19,310 nucleotides of DNA, from positions 1 through 19,310 of the forward strand of contig JAPKMW010000147.1 in the NCBI GenBank assembly GCA_026645575.1, in the 5' to 3' direction. The notes under the pieces are model-generated. The model worked only from the letters and a program-made list of their open reading frames with translations, ran no database searches and was not told where the DNA came from. Shown here in pieces: positions 7,305 to 14,748 of this stretch. The position numbers and the translations under genes were made by a program. The stretch's first letter is position 1; every line of letters begins with the position of its first letter. Origin of the DNA: Caldilineaceae bacterium (GTDB lineage: Bacteria > Chloroflexota > Anaerolineae > Caldilineales > Caldilineaceae).

Positions 7305-8438
7305 CTAGGAAACGTTTGAGGCTTCAGCGCTACCTGAAAAACTCGCTATGATATAGTCGATCAACGTCTTCGCGTCCATCGCCGCTCCGCTAGCGTAGGC
7401 AGCGTCGAAAGTGGCTGGGTCCAAGTCGCTTTGGGTCAGGGTGCGGGCGGCATCGTATTCACTCTGGTAAATTGGCGGTAGTGACAAACATTTATGCAAA
7501 AGCCCGTCGGTTGCACCGAACAATGTTGCCGCCTCAACATGCTCTCCTTTATTGGCAACCACTGTGGTCAAGCACAAAATATAGTAGTTATAAGTGAGGA
7601 GTGCCGCTTCCTCTACGGGGAATTGACGGATTTCCTGTAACAACAAATCTTGTGCCCTTTGCCATTGTTTGCGGTGGACAGCAAACAGAATCTCCTGCCG
7701 AGAAAGGCGTGTCTCAAACTGCCCTTGATCATTTTCAAACTCTTTTACAATATAGTCATAGCTTTTTTGTGCCTGCTCCATATCGCCCAAATAAAGCGCA
7801 GTTTCGCCTAGTTCTCGATGAACTATGGCAACTTCAAAAGTCTGTCCGATTTCAGCAAACAACTGAATGCTCTTTTCAAAGAATTGCCTTGCCTGTTCAA
7901 ACTTGCCATCATTTAAAGGCGATATGCCCTGAGAATAGATTCCCCATGCCATTTGATTTTTCCGTACATGCTCAGGTACAGTCCGCAATGCCTCGGTGAC
8001 TCTTAGTCGTTCCCAAAGGAGTTCATTGGAACGTGCGATGTTACCCTTATCAGCTTCTACGCCTACCAGTTGATCAATGAGGGTAGGTGTTAAATCATTT
8101 GGCTCAATCAACCGGTTCAAAGCCAAACTGCGCGCCAGTGAGCTTGTCAATTCATCCGGGTCAACAGAGACAAAGGTAATAGAATACCATGCTCTGGCAA
8201 GCAAGTCACTCTGTCTGGCGATTTGCGGGGTAATTTCTTCTGGCGCAAGTGTACAAAAATCGGGCAAATGCGCTTCTGCCACCGCCACCGCCTTGCGCGC
8301 CCAAAAGGCGATCATGTAATAGTCAGAACGCAAACACAAAAACCAACGGAGAGGCCAGATAAAACGCAGGGCAATCTCTACCTCAGCTTGTTGGATCGCC
8401 CACTCTAGCGCAGAGCGAATATTGTCATAATCCACCAA
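7305..8438 (-). pseudogene. C-terminal TPR-like half of a broken XRE–NTPase–TPR regulator
   Basis: About 377 codons that continue the regulator encoded just upstream (8425-9627) in another frame. The start resembles the part of this family after the NTPase and winged-helix regions: upstream of TTG 8438 the frame reads WFRRFLVDYDNIRSALEW, a conserved entry to the TPR region. The body is helical TPR-like repeats, for example LGDMEQAQKSYDYIVKEF. The end (ATLFGATDGLL ... ARTLTQSDLDPATFDAAYASG) matches the usual C-terminus of large LuxR/XRE ATPase regulators. There is no credible ribosome binding site or good start codon, so it is read as the second half of a damaged gene. Confidence 0.8.
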
Positions 8439-9627
8439 AAAACGTCTGAACCAAAAAGATACTCAATACACAGAAAAGCTGTTGCTCCTCGTGAGTCAAA
8501 AGTTCATAGCTGCTTTCTATCGCTGTGCGTAGTGTGCGCTGGCGAACTGGCAGATCGTAGGGGCCATCGTTCAGCAGATCAAGCCCGCGCTGTTGCAGGC
8601 GCGTCAATAACTGTTTAGGCGTGAAATCCTCGGTTTGTACTGCTACCAGTTCCAATGCCAACGGCAAACAATCCAGGTGGCGGCAAAGTGCTTCAATCGC
8701 TTCTTGGTTCTGTTTGCTCAATCGTAGCAATGGTTGCACTGCCTTGGCCCGCTGCATAAAAAGCTCAACCGCATGGGCCAATGGCAATGGTGGTACGCGC
8801 TGTCGGTGTTCAGCCCGCAAGTGGAGCCGTTCACGACTCGTAACCAGCAGGTGCAACTTGGGACATTCGCTTAGCAACTCCGCCAACAGGGACGCAGCCG
8901 AAACTTTATCTTGACTTGTTGCAGCACCGGTAACAGCAGGTGGAGCCGCCAACAACTGTTCAAAATTATCCAACACCAACAGGATTTCTTTGTGGCGCAG
9001 ATAACGAATCAACCGTTGCAGGGGCTGGGCGGCGCCGCTGTCTTTGATCTGCAATCCATCGACAATGGCAGCCGCCAGTAGGTCGGGGGTGTTGACGGCC
9101 GCCAGAGCCACAAAGCTTCCGCCATCGGCAAAAAAGGGCTGCAACCGACTCAACGCCTCTAGCGCTAGCCGTGTTTTGCCGACCCCCGGTGGTCCAATCA
9201 AGGTAAGCAAACGCGTTTGACCTTCGCTAAAATGGGCAATGATTGTCTTCAATTCCTGGGTGCGCCCTAACAACTGCGTCGGCGCGGCGGGAACGTGTTG
9301 CATGCTTTCGCCATGAGTAGCCGCGCTGCCATTGAGTGGGGACAGTGGTGCAGGGGGTAACAAGTTGGTCGCCATCGCTGCGTCACCATGCGCCAACGCA
9401 GCCAGTTCGATCAACCGTGTGGCAAGTTGCGGTTCAGCCTGCAAGTGAAGCGCCGGTACAAAGACTTGTGCCACCGTTGCCACATCCGGCAAACGCCGCC
9501 CCTGTTCTAGATGTGAGATCTGTCCTGCGGTGTAGCCGGTTGCCACAGCCAGGTCGTGCTGTGTTAGGCCTGCTCGCTTGCGCAATTGTAGAAGGAACTG
9601 GGCAAAAGAGGAGGGAACCTGCGTCAT
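8425..9627 (-). pseudogene. N-terminal XRE HTH plus NB-ARC-like NTPase half of a broken regulator
   Basis: 400 codons. An XRE/Cro-type helix-turn-helix covers residues 8-60 (QLRKRAGLTQHDLAVATGYT ... ISHLEQGRRLP). The STAND/NB-ARC-type NTPase follows: Walker A GPPGVGKT at 145-152, Walker B LLVLD at 216-220, sensor-like TSRERL at 263-268, and the GLPLAL-type CLPLALEL at 320-327. AAGGAG sits 11 nt before the ATG at 9627. The frame ends at FGGL right after the conserved LFCVLSIF, where family members continue into a winged-helix and then TPR repeats. That continuation lies in another frame (7305-8438) and is missing an internal block. A shortened HTH–NTPase protein could still be made and bind DNA, but signal sensing by the TPR part would be lost. 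Confidence 0.8.
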
Positions 9628-9689
9628 GATGGGAGATTCTCCTTGTTACAAAAACGATCTGGATAGCATGAATGTCAACTTGGCGAATC

Positions 9690-9730
9690 ATATCAAATTT
9701 GTATAGTTTTGTATAGTTTTTGTTTGATAT
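9690..9730. promoter_or_regulatory. Inverted repeat with internal direct repeats in the divergent promoter region
   Basis: ATATCAAA (9690-9697) and TTTGATAT (9723-9730) are exact inverted copies 25 nt apart. Between them TTTGTATAG occurs twice with 10-nt spacing (9698-9706 and 9708-9716), one helical turn. This AT-rich patch lies between the divergent regulator gene (start 9627) and the LVIVD gene (start 9770). It is the natural place for both promoters and for an operator of the XRE regulator. Which part is bound is unknown. Confidence 0.5.
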
Positions 9731-9769
9731 TCCCTTCCGCTTGTGCAGCCTTGCCGCAATAATGGCGGC

Positions 9770-11611
9770 ATGAACACAAAAACCTTCCTTTCACTTGCTG
9801 TGCTTCTGTTTTGCTTGGTTAGCAGCATCCTTCCCGCTCACGCACAAACTGCACCAGTCCATAACAGGCGCGCCTCACTCACCCAAATCGGGCGCATTGG
9901 TGGTCCTTCGTTAGCAGTCGTTGCCCGTGGCACCACTGCCTTTGTCGGCTTCAGCTTTGAACTAGCCGTGATCGACATGTACGATCCGAGCGATCCGCAG
10001 CGAATCGCCTATCTGCCACTCAGCGCCAATGATCTGGCGCTGGCAGGCGATCTGCTCTTCGTAGCCGGCCGTGATCGCTTGACGATTGTCGATGTACAGC
10101 AAGTTAGGCACCCGATGATTGTTGGTTCTCTTCGGCTCGATGACGCCATGACGGGCATTGCCATCAAGGAACGCACCGTCTATGCCACGGGTGCATTGGG
10201 TAGTTTTTGGGTGATCGATGTTCATAGTCCTGCCCACCCCACAATCCGCTCCACACAACGCGTTGCGCGCCGCGCCGAAGGGGTTGCGATTGCCGATGAG
10301 TTTGCCCTTTTGACCACCTACGACGGCTTAACCGTGATTGATATAAGCAACCCAGCACAACCGCGAACGATTGGCTCCACCAAAGAGCCAGGTTGGTCAC
10401 AATCTGTGGTAAAGCAAGGAACGCGGCTTTATGTGACAACGCAAACAGGGCTTGCGATAGTCGATTTCAGCAACCCAGCCCGCCCCACCCAACTAGCGCT
10501 CGTTCCGCTGCCTGGATATGGCGATGGGTTGGCGGTAATCGGCAACTACGCCATTGTTGCTAATGGCACGCAAGGTTTACAGGTAATCGATATCGCACCG
10601 GTACATCGTCCACGGATTGTGGCGACTGCCAAAACCCAAGGCGCTCTCCTGGACGTGGTGGTGGAGGATGGGGTTGCTTATGCTACCGACCTATTAGAAG
10701 GAGGATTGCATAGTTTTGATCTCCGCACGCCATCTAAGCCTGTGCCGATTGGCGATTATCTCGCACCTGCTCGCACTCGCAGTGTTGCTGTCAGCTTACC
10801 CACCGTTTATCTCTCTGCGGGTGCATCGGGTGATCTGTACCTGATTGATGCTTCTAAATCTGAACAGTTGATGACCATTGCAACCGTTGCAACCGCTGGC
10901 GTTTCCCAAAAGCTGTTTGTGGAAGGTAAGCTCCTCGCTGTTGCCAATCAAACCGGGCAGATCGAGGTCTATTATATTCGTCGACAAGCTGAACCTATCT
11001 TGATGGATGTGATCGAGCTATCAGCAGATGTTGGGGTAATGGCGATTATAGCGGGCGTCCTTCACACTGTGACACAGGATGGATGGCTGCGTCTTTTTCA
11101 ACTCGATGCAAACGGGCAGACCGAACCTATATACACTGCTCAACTGGAGCGGTCGGCGCTAGCGTTGCTCGTCGGCGACAAAGGCGATTTGCTTGCCACC
11201 ATTGGAAATCCACGCCAAGCGAATAATCTCCTTAAAATCTCTTCGCTCCTGTCGCCTGTTGCCATAAAGCGGGTTGTTGCCAACGAACGTTATGCGTTTG
11301 CTTTCCTGGCAGACCAACGCTTGGCCGTGCTTGATCACATAAAGCCAGGAAGCTCACCAATCATCGGCGAGGTTGCAATCCCTGGCGACGTTTTCGATAT
11401 GACAATTGAAGGAAACTTGCTCTATCTGGCGCTAGGTAGTGTAGGTGTGCAGGTGGTTGATGTTACTGATCCGACGAACCCAACCGTGATTGCCACCTTC
11501 GATACGCCCGATCAAGCTCAAACGATTGCAGTAGAAAATGACAGGGTTTTTGTGGATGATCGGTTTGGTGGGTTACTTGTGTTGTCATTTAGCGTTAACC
11601 TGGCCCAATAA
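9770..11611 (+). CDS. Secreted LVIVD-repeat (beta-propeller-like) protein
   Basis: 613 residues. ATG 9770 was chosen because a classical signal peptide follows (MNTKTFLSLAVLLFCLVSS, cleavage after AHA near residue 26); an upstream in-frame GTG at 9743 would disturb it. The mature protein has regularly spaced LVIVD-type repeats of about 40-45 residues. Examples are LAVIDMYDPSDPQ, LTIVDVQQVRHP, FWVIDVHSPAHP, LTVIDISNPAQP, LAIVDFSNPARP, LQVIDIAPVHRP, LHSFDLRTPSKP and, near the C-terminus, VQVVDVTDPTNP. Repeats in the middle third are degenerate. Such proteins are predicted beta-propellers outside the cell. The function is unknown, with binding or adhesion most often suggested. It is divergent from the XRE regulator and followed by a BTAD regulator. 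Confidence 0.85.
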   Translation: MNTKTFLSLAVLLFCLVSSILPAHAQTAPVHNRRASLTQIGRIGGPSLAVVARGTTAFVGFSFELAVIDMYDPSDPQRIAYLPLSANDLALAGDLLFVAGRDRLTIVDVQQVRHPMIVGSLRLDDAMTGIAIKERTVYATGALGSFWVIDVHSPAHPTIRSTQRVARRAEGVAIADEFALLTTYDGLTVIDISNPAQPRTIGSTKEPGWSQSVVKQGTRLYVTTQTGLAIVDFSNPARPTQLALVPLPGYGDGLAVIGNYAIVANGTQGLQVIDIAPVHRPRIVATAKTQGALLDVVVEDGVAYATDLLEGGLHSFDLRTPSKPVPIGDYLAPARTRSVAVSLPTVYLSAGASGDLYLIDASKSEQLMTIATVATAGVSQKLFVEGKLLAVANQTGQIEVYYIRRQAEPILMDVIELSADVGVMAIIAGVLHTVTQDGWLRLFQLDANGQTEPIYTAQLERSALALLVGDKGDLLATIGNPRQANNLLKISSLLSPVAIKRVVANERYAFAFLADQRLAVLDHIKPGSSPIIGEVAIPGDVFDMTIEGNLLYLALGSVGVQVVDVTDPTNPTVIATFDTPDQAQTIAVENDRVFVDDRFGGLLVLSFSVNLAQ

Positions 11612-11648
11612 CGTCTTCTCCTATTGATTGAGATATTGTTAACTATCA

Positions 11649-12461
11649 ATGAGTAGATTTCCGAACGTAAACCATACGCTCTATTTTGTGTTCTTCGGCA
11701 CACCTCAAATTACCTATCGAGGTGCGCCGCTCAATGGCTTCATCTCGAACAAAGTGCGTGCTTTGCTCATTTACTTAGCTGTCACTGGGCGCCCACACAG
11801 CCGTGATCACCTTGCCCATCTGCTTTGGTCGGATACACCCATGTCGATGAAGGTAAACCTACGCAAAGCACTGAGTAATTTGCGTCACCTGATCGGGGAC
11901 ATATTGGTCGAACATGGCAAAGGATATGTATCGCTCGAACATTCCAGATGCTGGGTTGATGTGGTTGTGTTTGAACAGTTTATCCAAAATGAGAAAAAGC
12001 AGAGTTATCCCCTTACAACCGATAGCCCTATAAACCGTGCGCACCTGAGCGATAGCCTGATCGATAGTCATGAAGCAATCCAACTCTATCACGAGAATTT
12101 TCTGCAAGGCTTCGATCTTTCCCTGAGCGATGAGTTTGAAAGTTGGGCACTGAGTGAGCGGAACCGCTTAAAAAGCCGCTTCATCCAGTTGCTCTATCAA
12201 CTTGTCATTGATCAGGAAAATAAAGGCAATTGGGAAGAGGCGATTCTTTTTTTGCGGAGATTGGTTACAGTTGACCCTTGGCATGATGAAGCACAACAAT
12301 GGCTAATAGAACTATTGGCAAAAAATGGACAGCGGAGCGCAGCCTTGATGCAATTTGAGCGCTTTAAATTATGGTTACGCCAAGAGTTAGCGATTGAACC
12401 GGACCCCAAAATGATTCAAGTTGTACAGAACCTTCAAATTGTTGGGAGAGCGATAATGTAG
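11649..12461 (+). CDS. SARP/BTAD-type transcriptional regulator, short stand-alone form
   Basis: 270 residues. An OmpR/SARP-like winged helix covers about 12-95 (FFGTPQITYRGAPL ... RALLIYLAVTGRPHSRDHL, LLWSD, then NLRKALSNLRHLIG). A bacterial transcriptional activator domain of helical TPR-like repeats follows from about 105 to 265 (LYHENFLQGFDLS, SWALSERNRLKSRF, RLVTVDPWHDEAQQWLIELLAKNGQRSAALMQFE, ELAIEPDP). Many relatives continue into an ATPase–TPR region; this one stops cleanly after the BTAD. It begins 37 nt after the LVIVD gene with no obvious ribosome binding site, so it is probably co-transcribed and poorly or atypically translated. It may regulate the LVIVD gene, which is inference. 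Confidence 0.85.
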   Translation: MSRFPNVNHTLYFVFFGTPQITYRGAPLNGFISNKVRALLIYLAVTGRPHSRDHLAHLLWSDTPMSMKVNLRKALSNLRHLIGDILVEHGKGYVSLEHSRCWVDVVVFEQFIQNEKKQSYPLTTDSPINRAHLSDSLIDSHEAIQLYHENFLQGFDLSLSDEFESWALSERNRLKSRFIQLLYQLVIDQENKGNWEEAILFLRRLVTVDPWHDEAQQWLIELLAKNGQRSAALMQFERFKLWLRQELAIEPDPKMIQVVQNLQIVGRAIM

Positions 12462-12519
12462 GCCATTGTCGTCCTCTATTCGCTACAGATCCTGGGAGCC
12501 ATTTTTGCGTTGGCGCTTG

Positions 12520-13335
12520 CTACCGACGCAGCACACCAGCCGCCAATTCCTGCGTCAGTTGCACCGCCGGGATCTCCTTACAGCAACGGACATTCTGCCT
12601 GGCCCACAGCGGCGAAAAATCACCCAATCCCCGACCTTTGGCTTTGGCGCGTAAGGGGGCAATGGCCGCCGTGGCGAGGGGAAAGGCCGGCGGCGCACTG
12701 CTGATCGGCCCAAGTTCGCGCATGACTCGGTTGACAATGCCACGTGCCGCTCGCCCGGTGAAGAGATTGGTCAACGCCGTATGGCCAGCCGCCTCACTTT
12801 TGAGCGCTGCCCGATGGATGGCGCTGGTCGTGGCTTCTGGGCAGAGCAGATAAGCCGTACCCACCTGTACGCCAGCCGCACCCAAGGCCATTGCCGCCGT
12901 CACCCCTTGTGCATCGGCAATGCCGGCGGCGATGACCGGCACCTTCACAGCTTGCACTATTTGCGGAACCAGCGCAAACGTGCCAACCTGGGTTGTCAAA
13001 TCTTCCGACAGAAAAATACCACGATGACTGCCAGCCTCCGCACCCTGCGCGATGATCGCACCAACTCCTTGTGCTTCAAGCCAGCGCGCCTCGGCAACGG
13101 TCGTGGCTGAAGTGACGATCTTCGCCCCCAACGCTTTGACGCGTGCCACCAAGGCCGGTTCAGGCAACCCAAAATGAAAGCTCACCACTGGCGGTTGGAA
13201 TGCCGCTAAGAGAGCCGCCGCTTCGGCGCTAAAGGGTTGTGCGCCTGGCGCCGGTTGGGATGGTTGCGCTGTCAATCCTGTACTCCTGATAATAGGGCGA
13301 CAAGGCAGCGCGCCAGGTCGCTTCACGCGCTGCAT
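12520..13335 (-). pseudogene. Nitronate monooxygenase (2-nitropropane dioxygenase), C-terminal fragment after a frameshift
   Basis: This piece carries the FMN-binding and C-terminal parts of a class of TIM-barrel flavoenzymes that oxidise nitronates. Visible are QPPVVSFHFGLP, KIVTSATTVAEARWLEAQGV, the catalytic-His region IIAQGAEAGSHRG, and VPVIAAGIADAQGVTAAMALGAAGVQVGTAYLLCPEA (residue positions roughly 130-180 of this frame), then FTGRAARGIVNRVM. The usual AAGGIADG motif has one Gly fewer here. The first 30 or so residues of the open frame are not homologous; real homology starts near base 13245, where the N-terminal fragment in another frame ends. A single base lost or gained around 13230-13250 explains the break. 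Confidence 0.82.
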
Positions 13336-13501
13336 CTGGCGTCGGCGGCTCGTGACAAAAGAAATTCACATTGAATGGTTTGTCGGTCTGGGCCTTGATT
13401 GTCGCCAACTCGCTGCGGATCGCATCAAATGATACCTTTGTGAGGCGGGATAGAGATCGCAGGCCGAACTCCTCCACACCCTTCCCGCAATTCCTTAACA
13501 A
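13229..13501 (-). pseudogene. Nitronate monooxygenase, truncated N-terminal fragment
   Basis: The frame reads SFDAIRSELATIKAQTDKPFNVNFFCHEPP, then WRAALSPYYQEYRID, which is the segment of the family just after the first FMN-binding loop. It then meets a stop after GARRTTL, where the next frame picks up as AQPFSAEAA. Upstream, where PMAG and SNAGGLGSLG would be expected, only a worn FGLRSLSRL remains and no start with the first 50-60 residues can be found in any frame. The gene has therefore lost its 5' end as well as its frame, and is not expected to be active. The 5' remnant runs toward the promoter region of the divergent gene at 13604. Confidence 0.78.
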
Positions 13502-13603
13502 TTTCTGGAGGTTTGGCTGTTATAGTAGCCTTGCCTGCCCCGTTATGATGGTGGAAGGCATACGATAATTTTTTCCAGCTTTTGAAGGGGAGGATGCAAA
13601 CTT

Positions 13604-14479
13604 ATGAATGCGCGACGAACCGAAAATCAACAACTTGGTGATGGCGAGATGGAAGATGATGATCGCCCCGTCGGCCGAGTGCTAAGCCGGCGCGAAGTGT
13701 TGGCGCTATTGGGTGGCGGTTCGGCCATCTTTCTAGGTGCCATGCACGCCCTGGCTGCCGAAAATGTCTATCTGCCGATCATTGCCAATGGCGGTGTTAC
13801 ACCAACAGCCACCCTAGTACCAACGGCTGTTGCCGGTACAACCACCCCCACGCCGACCGCCACTGCTACATCTGCTCTCACCCCCACGCCATCGCCTACG
13901 TCCGTCTGTGTGGTGCGCCCGGAAATGACGGTTGGCCCCTACTTTGTCGATGAAAAACTGAATCGCGCCGACATTCGCGGCGACCGCACCGGCACCGAAT
14001 TACAACTGACGCTGCGCGTTTATTCGGTCGGCAGCAGTTGCACCCCGCTCGTCGGCGCCTTTGTGGACATCTGGCATTGTGACGCCGCCGGTCTTTATTC
14101 CGATGTGGCTGCCGAAGGCACCGCCGGCCAGACTTTCCTGCGCGGCTACCAAGTGACCGATAGCAATGGCGTGGTCAACTTCACCACCATCTATCCGGGA
14201 TGGTACACCAGCCGCGCCGTTCATATTCACTTCAAAATTCGCGATGCCTTAACAACGAACCCAACCCAATATCATTTTATTTCGCAATTTTTCTTTAATG
14301 AAACGCTGACTACCCAAGTCCATGCCCAAGCGCCTTATGCGGCCAAAGGCACACGCGATACCCTTAACAGCACCGATAACATCTACCAGAATAGCGGTGG
14401 TAGCCAAATGGTGCTGCCCGTTGTGCAGAATGGGTCAGTCTATCAAGCCACCTTTGATATCGGCTTTGCTGTCGGGTAG
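13604..14479 (+). CDS. Exported intradiol ring-cleavage dioxygenase-like protein
   Basis: 291 residues. A Tat-like signal comes first (LSRREVLALLGGGS, R29-R30, ending near ALAA at 49-52). A Thr/Pro-rich linker at 64-100 follows, then a domain of the intradiol dioxygenase family. The four expected nonheme Fe(III) ligands are present: Tyr165 (AGLYSD), Tyr197 (IYPGWY), His207 and His209 (VHIHFK). The segment MTVGPYFVDEKLNRADIR (108-125) is typical of the exported branch of the family. GGGGAGG (13587-13593) precedes the ATG at 10 nt. Classical members cleave catechols or protocatechuate. The exported branch is poorly characterised and may act on extracellular aromatic or lignin-derived compounds. 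The linker may tether the domain to the cell surface. Confidence 0.87.
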   Translation: MNARRTENQQLGDGEMEDDDRPVGRVLSRREVLALLGGGSAIFLGAMHALAAENVYLPIIANGGVTPTATLVPTAVAGTTTPTPTATATSALTPTPSPTSVCVVRPEMTVGPYFVDEKLNRADIRGDRTGTELQLTLRVYSVGSSCTPLVGAFVDIWHCDAAGLYSDVAAEGTAGQTFLRGYQVTDSNGVVNFTTIYPGWYTSRAVHIHFKIRDALTTNPTQYHFISQFFFNETLTTQVHAQAPYAAKGTRDTLNSTDNIYQNSGGSQMVLPVVQNGSVYQATFDIGFAVG

Positions 14480-14507
14480 GATTCACAAGTAAACAAATTG
14501 GGCAAAG

Positions 14508-14548
14508 GAGAGATAGAGAGATTCACTATCTGAATCTCTCTATCTCTC
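14508..14548 (+). terminator. 18-bp perfect hairpin after the dioxygenase gene
   Basis: GAGAGATAGAGAGATTCA (14508-14525) pairs perfectly with TGAATCTCTCTATCTCTC (14531-14548) around the loop CTATC. It begins 29 nt after the stop codon of the exported dioxygenase. A further AATCTCTCA follows in place of a T-run. It is a likely transcript end or 3' stabiliser. The purine/pyrimidine low-complexity arms recall the other intergenic inverted repeats in this window. Confidence 0.65.
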
Positions 14549-14692
14549 AATCTCTCAGCCCTCCTCTAATTACTCTCCCTCACCAATCGCTGTTGCGCCT
14601 GATCCGGGTCGGCTGCGATCCGTAGCCACTTCTTCCATCAAAAGTCAATTGTGCCAACGAGCAGCGTGTTGCACTTAGCTTCCAGCCAGGGC
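14549..14692. other. Intergenic stretch, no gene confidently recognised
   Basis: The 269-nt gap between the dioxygenase and aldolase genes holds the 14508-14548 hairpin, then about 140 nt without a clear gene, then the promoter at 14698. On the minus strand 14637-14566 reads WKKWLRIAADPDQAQQRLV and five more residues to a stop, with a stop codon just before. It looks like a possible worn 3' end of a lost gene. It is too short to identify. Confidence 0.4.
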
Positions 14693-14694
14693 TA

Positions 14695-14703
14695 TGTTAG
14701 AAT
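14695..14703 (+). promoter_or_regulatory. Extended -10 promoter for the aldolase/dehydrogenase gene
   Basis: TGTTAGAAT has TG one base before TAGAAT (14698-14703), which matches 5 of 6 bases of TATAAT: an extended -10 element. The position 17 nt upstream holds only a poor -35, as extended -10 promoters allow. TTGCAC (14669-14674) could serve with the alternative TATGTT at 14693. Transcription would start about 35-40 nt before the GTG start at 14749. Confidence 0.5.
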
Positions 14704-14748
14704 AGAAGAAAATATTTTACTGATCGAAAATCATAAGGAGAGAAAGCT

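Noticed and set aside
8425..8438. Programmed frameshift joining the two regulator halves at the T6 run
   Set aside because: A shift would fuse the frames, but the product would still lack the conserved winged-helix block, so a damaged gene explains the data better. Not fully excluded.
14566..14637. Small minus-strand frame reading WKKWLRIAADPDQAQQRLV
   Set aside because: It has no start codon, is bounded by a stop, and is too short to assign. It is recorded only as a possible remnant in the intergenic entry.
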